Positions 30,401 through 40,077 of a stretch of 64,000 bases of DNA are shown here, in pieces (the first letter of the stretch is position 1; each line of letters starts with the position of its first letter). Below the pieces are notes generated by a model. The model made no database searches. It had not been told where the DNA came from and saw nothing but the letters and a program-made list of their open reading frames with translations. The DNA comes from Trichomonas tenax (lineage: Eukaryota; Parabasalia; Trichomonadida; Trichomonadidae): contig JALKBU010000030.1 of the NCBI GenBank assembly GCA_023091735.1, positions 61,733 to 125,732 of the forward strand, given 5' to 3'. A program made the position numbers and the translations under genes.

Positions 30401-32817
30401 GGAGTGATGACACCATAGGATTCATTCATCATCGTATCTGTCAATGAAGCGCAAATAGCTTTGAAGGAAAGAATGATGCAATAGAAATATGGATTGCTGA
30501 TCGAAAGCATATTTTCTGGAGCTGTTGCAATAAAATCAAGGCATCTGGCTTCAATTGTTGAATCTTCCTGATGCAGAACTTTAGCAAATGCTGAGAAATA
30601 GAAGAAATATAAAACATTGTTACTCGAATTTGCAATTTTGTTGAATGGAATTTCGATGTCAGGAAGAGGCTTCGATAAACCAATTTGCATAAGAGTTTTG
30701 GCTTGATTAATGCCCATCTTTGAGATTTTATCTGAGTTCTTGATGAAGAATTTTGCGAATGTGCTTGATTCCTCCAATATTTGGATTAATTCGAGCGCCT
30801 TTGAACGACATGTGTATGATTGTTGGCATAATCCATAGAAAATGAATCTTTCAATATCCAATATTGATTGGAATGAAAGTGGAGTGAAAAGACATGGAAT
30901 GAGAATGCATAATGCAGATAAAACGAGTGTAAGTTTAGCTTGGCAAAGCGAATAATTCGTTAAAGCAATCTTCAAGAAAACTCCAATGATTGCTGGTGCA
31001 GAGTGTGGATTTTTAAGGATTGAATATTGAAGTGCCCAAAGTGCTTTGTTTCCAATATCAATGTTTGGATGAATCAAGAGATTGACGATTGATTTAAGCG
31101 TTGGCATTTCATTGACGCCACTTTGATATGCGAAAGTGATATAGTTAATAAGTGCATAAATAGTTTTCTGGTTTCTTTCATAGACTTCAACAGGAACAAT
31201 CTTTTCTTCTGAGTTTTGATAAATATTCTTGTGTGGATCAGAAAGTTGCTTCTTCCAATCTTTCAAATCATTGGAAAGATTATCAGGAAAATCAATACTT
31301 GTGTTGCACATTGATGCATCGAATGAATTAAAAATTTGATATAATTCAGCTTGATCCATATCATGTTCGATAGCTCTGTGGTAGAAGTTCAACATTGACT
31401 TATATTTGTAGGCTGAGGTGCAGTTTACATTGCTTAAATTGAATTCTTTGATGTATCTGTCAATATTATCTTGAACAGCAATCTTCTTCGCTATAAATTG
31501 CAAATCCTGATACTCACTGTGTAGTAAGAAATAACTCATTTCGTTGAAGAACAATTCTGGGCACATACTCTTCTTTGTTTGCAAATTAGATAAAATTTGC
31601 TTGAAATCGCTGATACTGATATGTGATACTTGTATTAAGAATGCATGGAAGTCTTTTTTACACACAATATAGTCCTTAAGCGCACTATTTATGTGTTCAA
31701 TGCATTTGTGACAATTTTCATCCGAATCGGATTGATATTCCCATTTTTGGAGAGCTTCTTCATATTCAACATCTGTTGCATAGTGCTTTCCGCGAATAGC
31801 AACGGTCATAGCTTTAAGTTTGTAATTTGGCGGAATATTTGTTGTGAAAATGAAATCAATTGGCTGGTTGTTAAAAACAGCAAGCAAAACAACTAATCTA
31901 AGTGTGTTTTTGATGTTTGTTTCTCTTTGTATTAAAAGAAGCAAATCTTCGTGTAAATTCTGAATGATTAGAAGTGGTCTTGTTTCCGGAATGTATGCAA
32001 ACATTTGCCCGAAGATATTATAAAGTAATAATGATAATAATTCGCGATTTTCAGGTTCTTGTGTATAAATTGTAATTAATTTATCGAGAATGATAATGAA
32101 ATCTTGGAATTTAGAGTCTATTTTCGATTTTTCGCCAAATACACGAACTTGAGAGTAAAAAATTGCATAAAATCTCGGAAGAATTTTTGATTGCAAGTTC
32201 AAATTATTTGTTTCTGTAAGCATGATATTGAATGTGCAGGATGGGTCAAGAAGCAAACTTATCTGTGCGGCCGCTCTGCACCAAGGATATTCCAATAATT
32301 GAATGACTTTCAGCATATTTTGTGGGTATCCTTCGACTTCTTCGAAGTGCATCGTAAATATGGCCTTTGCCATGTAAATTAGATCCGTTGGTTCTGGTTT
32401 TTCGATTCTTCTGACGATATTCGAAACAGATTGAGCGAAAATGTAACCGCAGAGATAAAGCATTAAGTATCTGATGCTTTCATTCTGCCATTCATCATTG
32501 TTTGCAAAGTTTGAGGCGAAAAATTGCGATAATTCTTGCGGAAATTCATTTTCAGCGAAAAGATAATATCCATAGAGCTCTTTGAGGATACAGAAGCTCT
32601 GAACAGGATGTTCAGCACCGACTATAGACGCTAAATCGATGCTACGATATAAATCCGTCGAATCGAAATCTAAATTTTGCAAAAAATCAAGAAATGAGTT
32701 GATTGAGTCTTTAGGAATCAAGGGATATTTCTCTCCGAATATGCTCTTGACGTGAAGTGATATAGGTTCTAACTGATAAAGAAATAATCCAAAATCATTT
32801 CCGTCTTTCATTAGCAT
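27424..32817 (-). CDS. Giant helical-repeat (HEAT/ARM-like) protein, 1797 aa
   Basis: One uninterrupted frame from ATG 32817 to the stop at 27424. The translation is almost wholly helix-prone with amphipathic segments of 15-20 residues along its length (for example NKALWALQYSILKNPHSAPA, LTLVLSALCILIPCL). That suggests an alpha-solenoid. Hydrophobic runs are not long enough to be clear membrane spans. There is no signal peptide. The last 130 residues become Thr/Pro/Asp-rich and less ordered. I cannot assign an orthologue. Large solenoids of this size act in vesicle traffic, nuclear pores, ribosome biogenesis or adhesion (focadhesin has a similar length, but I see no diagnostic motif). GTGTCATG overlaps the start region, and ATGTCACATT with AATAAGGTTA lies about 170 bases upstream. 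Confidence 0.9.
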   Translation of the reverse strand: MLMKDGNDFGLFLYQLEPISLHVKSIFGEKYPLIPKDSINSFLDFLQNLDFDSTDLYRSIDLASIVGAEHPVQSFCILKELYGYYLFAENEFPQELSQFFASNFANNDEWQNESIRYLMLYLCGYIFAQSVSNIVRRIEKPEPTDLIYMAKAIFTMHFEEVEGYPQNMLKVIQLLEYPWCRAAAQISLLLDPSCTFNIMLTETNNLNLQSKILPRFYAIFYSQVRVFGEKSKIDSKFQDFIIILDKLITIYTQEPENRELLSLLLYNIFGQMFAYIPETRPLLIIQNLHEDLLLLIQRETNIKNTLRLVVLLAVFNNQPIDFIFTTNIPPNYKLKAMTVAIRGKHYATDVEYEEALQKWEYQSDSDENCHKCIEHINSALKDYIVCKKDFHAFLIQVSHISISDFKQILSNLQTKKSMCPELFFNEMSYFLLHSEYQDLQFIAKKIAVQDNIDRYIKEFNLSNVNCTSAYKYKSMLNFYHRAIEHDMDQAELYQIFNSFDASMCNTSIDFPDNLSNDLKDWKKQLSDPHKNIYQNSEEKIVPVEVYERNQKTIYALINYITFAYQSGVNEMPTLKSIVNLLIHPNIDIGNKALWALQYSILKNPHSAPAIIGVFLKIALTNYSLCQAKLTLVLSALCILIPCLFTPLSFQSILDIERFIFYGLCQQSYTCRSKALELIQILEESSTFAKFFIKNSDKISKMGINQAKTLMQIGLSKPLPDIEIPFNKIANSSNNVLYFFYFSAFAKVLHQEDSTIEARCLDFIATAPENMLSISNPYFYCIILSFKAICASLTDTMMNESYGVITPSQEIYFTLAISNVQMKDQDAVFKNIANHRPRGQSAGAALAFMLSLQDEFLESQSDKLTNGFKFFHDSLIVSYIERLGIPDQQPHTLKFDHFKTNENLLSFFTVTTFLTALGNIFKKIKETHNSPPKGIFGLCLSPSPKFYHEVSNLTEYSFMYNLTACDFLPIKRCAEYALTKWVFFGSIDDNEAKKVLSDFESVEFSTNILSSHFSCLLRQFVDESVNLSARLFAICNQFDLSMRTDDKKYFELINLLFGKLLALGFTAISFGDDEQREKGFNMLMCVTSGIYFQNHTREETEKFMQEIEDHKSGICGSYADIDLSVHLLSVSLSKYFLWASEMFISAVFQATENQHFGILKLLNLLQPWLKFTDLRERATLIQDCPLRLSCYTPYSFLKSLLSLKCATPLSSSVAAVIASMANSSPENALTTFANLLYIINKDKEIYKQTLSALTLVLTVMSSILSPQILSVTKVQSWFALNSSYIKKSFKFKKTIKASIEILTQLIKDGSDDILQFKHIILAFALITGPIFKDESEQLMSAITKQAVNTSYKHVYDTSPQIHPDQLTRCIISGHRPEQIADWFHSYSATQMSEVKKMLLQWALCCLDLSVSASAFALMNVLNVTLDDHESETIAITLVRFAQSLHEFSTKALEGTDLSSLISSTNGILLEKLYGTVIISSGLMLLKGNLNMMLLEISSNFLVCTDDDLTPIYSASLLTVSEAFENENLLTQMDFSNILLIILININSNTALNIIRRVLCVCFVKKPSWCMMLYPFIQFCLAPLVWNTRGDKARYQIVLDNAADTSLHNLIDASIDIRTYYWHAVTELTQKNISDAASYFGKVTKYGEPSEAVASYLLLSAMLDKSHVNEKTPGIQIALNQAVSTTDEFLVDAATVFLKSAVKAEVTTVTQIGPSKKQKPFPLVSTTVNIHNVFWKYDPATSFKSIDTLPPLVVIEDESPGIIPDKADMEPFSTWHTSINIVEDIQSVHNITDYSKAWN

Positions 32818-33644
32818 GACACTTTTTTATTTTACTTCATTTCGTCCTTATCATCAAATCATTGATATAATTCGATTTGCTTTATACATCAAGATTACCA
32901 ATTCTATTTAAACAATTATCACTTGTTTTTTCATCTTAAAATCATTTATTTGGTATAAAATTGCTTCAATTTAGATTTATTACAATGTCACATTTTATAA
33001 TAAGGTTAATATTCTTTTCATAATTTTTATCTACAATTTATAAGACATTTTTAATAGGCATATTCCTTTTTTTTGAAATTATTATCCGTGCAGTAATTGG
33101 CTTTTATGAATTCGAGAACACACCTGACAAAAGTCATCATTTTTAAGATAAAGGCATATAGTATAATTATGTTGGTCACAAAATTAGTGTTGAAAGGTTT
33201 ACAAATAACTTTTGATAGAATCAAAACGTACATTTGGGAATAAAACATGTTTTTTAGAGGAAAAATTGAAAGGTACAAAATTAGTGTAGAGAGGTTTACA
33301 AAATTCCCCTCAAAAGTCATTCAGGGATGGCTTAAAAGTCAAGCACGGTTCTACACTAATTGTGCGGCAAGTATACATTAATATGAACAAAAAACTCTTA
33401 AAGTAATTATATTATATGTCATGAAAGAAATTTTTATAGATAGACTTAGACCAATAAACAATTTCTATAAATAAAACAACCTTGGCAGATTTATATTTTT
33501 ATTAATGTATATTAGTAATGAAGATCATAAGACATGTACAAAATACATTGCTTCACTTATTCTGATACATGCTGCAGCTGATATGATATATATATAATAT
33601 TTTGGAAACTAAATCAACTTGGAATGATAGAAAATAAGGCATAA
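32818..33644. other. Intergenic with a short direct repeat
   Basis: AT-rich. A roughly 28-base sequence, ACAAAATTAGTGTTGAAAGG and following bases (about 33178-33206), recurs with few changes at about 33277-33304. A partial inverted copy (CTACACTAATTGTG) lies near 33352. No gene is seen. Confidence 0.45.
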
Positions 33645-34083
33645 TTATGGTTTTATTATTACTTTCTATTCTGTGGGTATTATGGATGCTTTTTCATCGA
33701 GTTATATATTTTATCTTGTAAAGAAACAACAAAGGTATTACTTGGCAAAATCAATGAGAAGAATAACTTATTTCTTCATTTTCTTTTGGCAATTTCTCAT
33801 ACTTTTATGTTTTGGGGTATAGCAGTTGGAACGAAAGACCTTGATAATTTAGTTTTAGCTATATTATGCATCTTTTTGAGTTCGAACGTTCTAGATATTT
33901 TTATACATTACGGAATTTGCAAGTATTTAAAAGATTGTTTCCGGAATAAATGTATATTATATTTCTTTCCTTTTTTAAATAGAGTCATATTTGATTTTTA
34001 TAAAAAGATATTGAGTTCTTCATAAATTGCATATTTCAAATAAAGCAATTCTAATATTTTTTAAGAATTAAATCCATAATTAA

Positions 34084-34383
34084 GGGTGAACGTACGCCCA
34101 TACGTAAACTTCTAAAAATATATTGCTTGTTTTAATAGTGATTCACAATGCCACCATGATGAAGAACATGAAATATCAAAAATTATAGAGAAAAGAATTC
34201 ATAAATTCAATATTGGGAAAACTTAATTCTTTTTGTAATAAAACTAATATATATTCAATCCAACATGGAGAGCTTTTGGAAAGATCAAGTTTGAAATTCT
34301 CTCATTCGTTGAGTCTAAAAACATCCTTTTCTTTCTTCGAAAATAGCCATTTCTGAGGTTTACGTATGGGCATACGTTCACCC
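34084..34383. mobile_element. 300-bp inverted-repeat element, GGG termini, TTAA at left edge
   Basis: The left end GGGTGAACGTACGCCCATAC continues TACGTAAAC... to 34109. The right end (34358-34383) is its inverted copy with one difference in the 26 bases compared. The left flank is TTAA (34080-34083); the right flank is ATAA (34384-34387), one base off a TTAA duplication. It has no coding capacity. TTAA targets are typical of piggyBac and Kolobok transposons, so a small non-autonomous relative is likely. It lies within a decayed membrane-protein gene. Confidence 0.7.
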
Positions 34384-34387
34384 ATAA

Positions 34388-34500
34388 TTCTGTGAAATTC
34401 ACACTTCAATTCAAAATATGGAACTACACACATATCATAAATATTTAACTTGGCTAAATTGAGGTTTTGATTATTCATAGAAAATTCATATTTGGATATC
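34388..34500. repeat. Diverged repeat, copy 1 (related to 35165-35250)
   Basis: TGAAATTCACAC, then CATAAATATTTAACTTG and CTAAATTGA, occur in the same order here and at 35165-35250. The copies differ in length and by several substitutions. They may be ends of an older duplicated or mobile sequence. Confidence 0.45.
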
Positions 34501-35164
34501 AAATCGCGGTTATCAATTTGACCGAAAATTCAAAGGATTCAATTGATAAAACGACTTTCAATTTCTCAAATTGGCCACTTTGCGGCAATTTTTAATATGC
34601 GCGCATATACTTATAATCAATCTCTCTATATAAAAAGCCTTATGTTATATTATCGACACTATTTCATTTTTATGGATAATAAAACATATAAGTGTTGCAC
34701 AATTTGGATTACCTTATTTATTCTGCAAAATGCTTTTGCATTTGTCGCTTCTGTGTTAGTTATTAGGAAACCAAATCAAAATGGATTGATTAAAATGGCA
34801 GAATTCAATGGTCCTGTTATTCCTTTTTATTCTATGAGTATTCTAAGTGATCTTTTACTAAGTTATGGATTTTATATTAACATGATACGCGGTCGAAGTT
34901 GCATTCATATTTTTGAAAGATATATCACGCATACTTGAGGTTCTTTTATTAATCAATTTTTTTTATTATGTTCCGGATTGGATTCGATACAACTTTGAGC
35001 ACATTTGGGACAATGCCAATGAAGAGGATGCTGAAATGAAAGCTAAAAACGACTTTTTACAATCGACACTCAGTCATTTTTGAGCTGATTATTGAGGGTA
35101 TGTCTCACCAATTCAATGATTTCTTTGTATTAAATCAAATATTCATTTTGGAAAAATAGTGTTT

Positions 35165-35250
35165 TGAAATTCACACCACACACCATAAATATTTAACTTG
35201 CCTAAATTGATGTTTTCTTAACATTGCAAAATCAGATTGATAATTCATAT
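35165..35250. repeat. Diverged repeat, copy 2 (related to 34388-34500)
   Basis: Second copy of the repeat described at 34388-34500. It ends shortly before the TTAA-flanked element at 35273. Confidence 0.45.
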
Positions 35251-35349
35251 TTATTTAATTCAATTTCATTAAGGGTCCGGTCTAACCGTTTCAGCGTAAT
35301 TTTTAAGTGTATAAAAAAAGAATCGCTTTAGAAAAGTTTTTATAGCGAT

Positions 35350-35618
35350 GACTTATAGAATCAAGCAGAAAACTCTACTAATAATATGTATATTTTGCAC
35401 AATCTAGACTATGAGATATGCATCAAAAGCTTATCGATAAATAGAATTAGATCTGATATCCTGCAATCATACTTATTATACATATATATATAATCTTATT
35501 AGGTGATATAGATATATAAGGATATGTGATTATTGATACTTATATATGTTAAGCACAGCATATTTTATTGCATTTTTTTGATGTTATAATTTGTTATAAT
35601 TTGACAATTTAGATATCA
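35350..35618 (+). repeat. Left arm of long inverted repeat
   Basis: 269 bases, complementary to 36180-35902 with only a few substitutions (such as T/C within GATATAGATATA) and one 8-9-base extra TTGACAAT-type unit in the right arm. Near identity suggests a recent origin or gene conversion between the arms. Confidence 0.85.
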
Positions 35619-35901
35619 TATGTTTTGGTGCCAAAATTGTATTATAACCGAAAAAGTATCATTTTAGCGAGGAGAGGAGAGTCGAGAGGGCTCAAGAGAT
35701 GGTATTTGTGTATACGTGTTGGAGCACTGTGGACCAAATAAAACATGGCCACAATGAGAATTGAAACTTTTCGACTGGATGCCAAAAAAAAACCACCAAA
35801 ATAAAATCAACGCGAAATAAGTACTAAATATAAATCTTTTAGATGTAGCTATTCATATCTAAATAAAATCAAATAATTTTATGATTATAATTGTTGACCC
35901 C

Positions 35902-36180
35902 TGATATCTAAATTGTCAAATTGTCAAATTATAACAAATTATAACATCAAAGAAATGCAATAAAATATGCTGTGCTTAACATATATAAGTATCAATAATC
36001 ACATATTCTTATATATCTGTATCACCTAATAAGATTATATATATATATGTATAATAAGTATGATTGCAGGATATCAGATCTAATTCTATTTATCGATAAG
36101 CTTTTGATGCATATCTCATAGTCTAGATTGTGCAAAATATACATATTATTAGTAGAGTTTTCTGCTTGACTCTATAAGTC
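35902..36180 (-). repeat. Right arm of long inverted repeat
   Basis: Inverted counterpart of 35350-35618; see there. Confidence 0.85.
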
Positions 36181-36733
36181 CACTTGTTGTCAATTTTGAG
36201 ACATTTGTAAACCAACAATTCTTTATCATTTTTTCTTAATACTTTTAATCAGTGTAAACTTCAGAAAAAGTTATTTTTTAGACTTAAGTTTTTGCGACCT
36301 TCAAAACGTGATCGGCGCTTTAAGCAAAAGCTTTAGTTAGGCTTCAACCTTGTAAACTACACAATTGGGTGGATTTTAGGTTTTGCGGGCACTATATTTT
36401 TCTGACTAATATTTTTTCTTTTAGAAATTATATGCATACAGTGATGCCAACAAAATGGTCATTATAATTATCGAATTTTATGATGTTTTGAGTGTTATTG
36501 CAGGGGGTGCACCAAAACGGTTAAACCGGGCCCTTAAGATCAATTTCTTATAATTTTTATAAAATATATTCAAATTAGATAGTATATTCTATGGTGAAAG
36601 TATCAGAGAAAATTGATGTTAAATTTAGTGATAAAAAAGGAATTTTCCAAAAATTTCTATATAAATATATGTAAAATAAACAATATCATGTTACACGAGA
36701 AAAAGCGAATAAAATTTGTTTGTACGTTAGTTA

Positions 36734-39529
36734 ATGGCTGAAAAGTCTGTCGAAGATGTTAGCGATGATTTTGAGCAGTTCGATGAATTAGAGAAAACCT
36801 TCCAAAAGGTTGTCTCTGATCTCGTCGCTGACCAGAATTTAACGACTTTCCGCTCAGAATATGAGAAATTACACTCAAGTTTAGTTAAATCGCATCAAGA
36901 GAACTTAGTATTGATAGAAAAGTGCAGACAATTAAACAATGATATTCTCGCGAACGCAAACAAAGTATCTTCAGTGATGCAACTCAGTCAGAGCGATCAA
37001 AGAACGATAGCAGGATTAAAACACGAATTCGAGAAAGCCTGGTCATTGGTGGACATTTCTCAGGAGAAAGAACAAAAAAGTAAAGACGTTATTGAAAATC
37101 TCAAAGCTGAAATAGCGAAATTATCACGTCTAGTTGAGCAGGGAAGCTCACTGGCATTTACGCAAGAGTCATCTCTCAATGAAACCGAGCAAGCGGTTAA
37201 TTTACTGAAATCTGATATCAAAAATCAAGCATTTCAATTAGAAGCGATCAAAAAAGAACTCGAAGATAAAAAAGGAATTAAAGAATCAATACTTGCTGCA
37301 ACAGAAACCCTCAAAAACGAATTTAATACGTTATCTGCTGATACAGCCGAAGCAAAGTCGAAAGAAGAAAATGTTGCACATGTAATAGAACAGGTACACA
37401 AGGGCCTTAACGAGGCAAAGCAACTGATTTTTCAATCGAATCAGGCGATCACAGAAAACATCCAAAAGATTAAACAAAAGAAAGAAGATAATGAGAACTT
37501 AAAGAACTACTTCTGGTCAACAAAGAGTGCTCTTAAGGTCAACCAGGAGGACTTGGACAACCTCAAGAGTGAAATAACAGTCAGAAAAACACTCCTCGAG
37601 AATGATAGAGTTAAGAATGAGAAAACGCATCAAGACGTCATAAACATTGAGCAAACAATACAAAACAAGAAAGTTACATTCGAAGAAACAAAGAAGGAAC
37701 TTCAGCAAATCACAGCAGAATCAAACGAGCTCCAAAATGTTTTACAGAACGAAAAATCAATATTCCAGAACATTCAAGATCAAAAGAAAGCAAATCATAA
37801 GAGAATCTCATCAGCGCAACAAGAAATTTTGCTCAGGACAACAGATGCCAATCAGGTCCAAAACAACAATAACATTGCTAGAAGAACAATTGAGAGCGCA
37901 AGAACAGAACATCATAAACTTATCGAATACAATTTAAACGAAGAAAGAGAAACAGCATTCGTTGAAAATCAAAATACGATATTGTTGAATCAAGCAATTG
38001 ATATAAAGATTGATACACATAACTTAAGAGGTGATGTTATTCAAATACAAAAGGATATTGAAGATTATCAAGTTAAAACACAAGCCGCAAGATCCAATTT
38101 ACTTCAGTTACACGAAGAAGTATCAAACAGAGAAAATGCACTCAGCGAGAGAACTATTCATCTTGCTGGCATTAATGAGAATATCAAGCACCAAGTTTCC
38201 GTTACAGAATCAATTAAAAATGATAGAGATTTAGTTCATAGATTGCTTCAAACAGCTGTTTCTGATAACACAGTTCTTGCTGAAGAAACAAAACAACTTA
38301 ACATGAATATTCAGCAACTCAAGAAAGACATCAGAGAGAAAGATGAGTTATGCTTGACAACACACATCACTCAAAAGTCTCTTTCAGAGTCATTGATTCA
38401 ACTGAATAAAGAAAAGAATGAACTTGCTGCTCAAGTTGCAGAAATCGATGCAAAGAACACAGAAATGAGAAATCACATCCAAAAATCGCGTTATCTTCTT
38501 TCACAGACAGAGCTACAAAATCTCAAACAGCAACAAGTTATTAATGATCTCAAGTCAATCAAATATTCACTCAATGAAAGTGTCACGAAGAAATCTTGTG
38601 AAATTAATGATATTCATGAAAAAATATATCTTCTGAATGGCGAATTAAAGACAGGATCGCTTGCATTTAAGAATAAGATCGAAACAATAGAGAAACTTAA
38701 GAAAGATCTCGTTAATGAAGTGAAAAGAAATCAATATCTTCTTGATAACATTCAACACTCCAAAGTTTTGTTCAAAGAATACATTCAGCTCACTAAAGCA
38801 CTTCTTATTGAACAAGGAAAGTGCAGAGCATTAGAAGATGAACTTGAAAGACCAATGAACATCCATAGATGGAGATTCTTAGAAGGTACAAATCCAGAAC
38901 TTCTCCAACTGTTCAAGATGACAATGGATCTCAAGAATAAGTTAATGGAAAAGCTTTATGCTCTTCAAAGATATAACACTAAAAGGGATAAAGCAAAATC
39001 TTTTCTTGAAAAGGAAGAAAAGCATTATAAATGGGCCTATAACGGCAACATTAATGAAGAAATGGCTTATTTGCAAGATGCTCTTAAATCCAAGAATCAG
39101 CAATTCAATGAGATCCAAAGCCAAGTCTTTATGGGTCAGTCCACGATCGATGAGCAGAAGGGAGCTGTATTGAACTTAAGAGAAATGCTCAGAGAGGAAA
39201 AATCTGGATATTACGACATGAAGAAAAAGTCAGATGTTATCAGAGCTTCCACTGTCAAAGGCTCCAGAAATGCTCAGAGTGAGTTGATGAAGGAGCCAAA
39301 GTCCGCTGAACCAAGATTTGTCGGAGGTGGTTTCTCAGTAGCGCAAACACCTTCTCCACAACCAGAAGCAAATATCAAACCTTTGACAGCCAAATCTGGG
39401 TTTTCTCCATATATCTTTGCACCAAATAGACCAAAGACAGTTATGAAGAAGAAACTCCCAAGTGGATGGAATCCAACAAGGCCACAGTTGCAACCTTTCT
39501 TACCAACAGTCACGGGACCAAATATCTAA
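36734..39529 (+). CDS. CFAP58: Cilia- and flagella-associated protein 58 (coiled coil)
   Basis: 931 aa, nearly all coiled coil from about residue 40 to 860. The segment near residues 703-720, ALEDELERPMNIHRWRFLEG, matches the most conserved stretch of CFAP58 (E-x-P-x-N-x-HRWR-x-LEG), and the following NPELLQLFKMTM fits as well. The last 70 residues are Pro-rich and disordered. In other eukaryotes CFAP58 is needed for sperm flagellum and motile cilium assembly and axoneme or mid-piece organisation. A flagellar function here is inferred from the family. Length exceeds the human protein (about 870) slightly. The stop is TAAA. The start is the first ATG in frame; the upstream sequence is AT-rich. 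Confidence 0.8.
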   Translation: MAEKSVEDVSDDFEQFDELEKTFQKVVSDLVADQNLTTFRSEYEKLHSSLVKSHQENLVLIEKCRQLNNDILANANKVSSVMQLSQSDQRTIAGLKHEFEKAWSLVDISQEKEQKSKDVIENLKAEIAKLSRLVEQGSSLAFTQESSLNETEQAVNLLKSDIKNQAFQLEAIKKELEDKKGIKESILAATETLKNEFNTLSADTAEAKSKEENVAHVIEQVHKGLNEAKQLIFQSNQAITENIQKIKQKKEDNENLKNYFWSTKSALKVNQEDLDNLKSEITVRKTLLENDRVKNEKTHQDVINIEQTIQNKKVTFEETKKELQQITAESNELQNVLQNEKSIFQNIQDQKKANHKRISSAQQEILLRTTDANQVQNNNNIARRTIESARTEHHKLIEYNLNEERETAFVENQNTILLNQAIDIKIDTHNLRGDVIQIQKDIEDYQVKTQAARSNLLQLHEEVSNRENALSERTIHLAGINENIKHQVSVTESIKNDRDLVHRLLQTAVSDNTVLAEETKQLNMNIQQLKKDIREKDELCLTTHITQKSLSESLIQLNKEKNELAAQVAEIDAKNTEMRNHIQKSRYLLSQTELQNLKQQQVINDLKSIKYSLNESVTKKSCEINDIHEKIYLLNGELKTGSLAFKNKIETIEKLKKDLVNEVKRNQYLLDNIQHSKVLFKEYIQLTKALLIEQGKCRALEDELERPMNIHRWRFLEGTNPELLQLFKMTMDLKNKLMEKLYALQRYNTKRDKAKSFLEKEEKHYKWAYNGNINEEMAYLQDALKSKNQQFNEIQSQVFMGQSTIDEQKGAVLNLREMLREEKSGYYDMKKKSDVIRASTVKGSRNAQSELMKEPKSAEPRFVGGGFSVAQTPSPQPEANIKPLTAKSGFSPYIFAPNRPKTVMKKKLPSGWNPTRPQLQPFLPTVTGPNI

Positions 39530-40077
39530 ACATGTTTGTTTTATTTTTTATCGAACAAATTATTTTTTTTTCTTTTGATGAATGTGCTTCATAATATTAG
39601 TATTTAGATTTACGGTGTTTACTGAAAATGTAAACAAGATGGAAAAGTTGTATTTTACGTTTGTATTTGCATGATGGCGTAATATACTCTTTAATTTATC
39701 AATAAATATTTGTTTTTATTAACTTTTCAAAATTGAAATACTTATTATTAACACAAAACATTAAATAATATATGGCATAAGTCATGCATAGGCGTAGTAT
39801 GTTGCTTTGTAGCCGTCAAAAGCATCGAATATCGACTCAATTCTATCAATTTGATCAAATATCCTTAGAAATGAAATATTTCTAGTCCATCGCTTCCTAC
39901 ACATCGATCTATTGGAAGAAATGGATTAGAAACGAAACATTTTTAAGAATGTTTGATATTGAAGTATAGTTGCACGCTATACTTCATTCAGTAGAGTAGC
40001 TGCTTGATATATCCAGACTCTGGATGTAAATGTCAGAGTTATCAAGTTCAAAAGTCGAGATTTGATTCAAAAAAAGC

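Larger units (their letters stand above)
33645..35158 (+). pseudogene. Decayed multi-pass membrane protein gene, interrupted by an element
   Basis: Piece one (33645-34025) has no ATG at its head. It encodes three hydrophobic segments separated by charged loops (for example FLHFLLAISHTFMFWGIAVG, IHYGICKYLKDCF). The 300-bp inverted-repeat element lies between the pieces. Piece two (about 34540-34938) continues with two or three more spans (CTIWITLFILQNAFAFVASV, FYSMSILSDLLLSYGFY). A frameshift near 34930 then gives LLLINFFYYVPDWIRYNFEH and a hydrophilic tail, with another shift near 35081 and a stop at 35156-35158. The pieces look like one ancestral gene with perhaps seven spans, but I cannot name the family. 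That both pieces belong to one gene is inferred from order, strand and character. Confidence 0.5.
35273..36533. mobile_element. 1261-bp TTAA-flanked element containing a long inverted repeat
   Basis: The left end is GGGTCCGGTCTAACCGTTT (from 35273). The reverse complement of the right end is GGGCCCGGTTTAACCGTTT (36533 leftward), 17 of 19 identical. Both ends are flanked by TTAA (35269-35272 and 36534-36537), a perfect 4-bp target duplication as made by piggyBac and Kolobok transposases. No transposase frame exists. Inside lie two nearly identical inverted arms of about 270 bp (35350-35618 and 35902-36180) around a 283-bp spacer. The whole can be read as a non-autonomous element that has captured or grown a large palindrome. 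Transcription through the arms would give a long double-stranded RNA hairpin. Confidence 0.8.
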
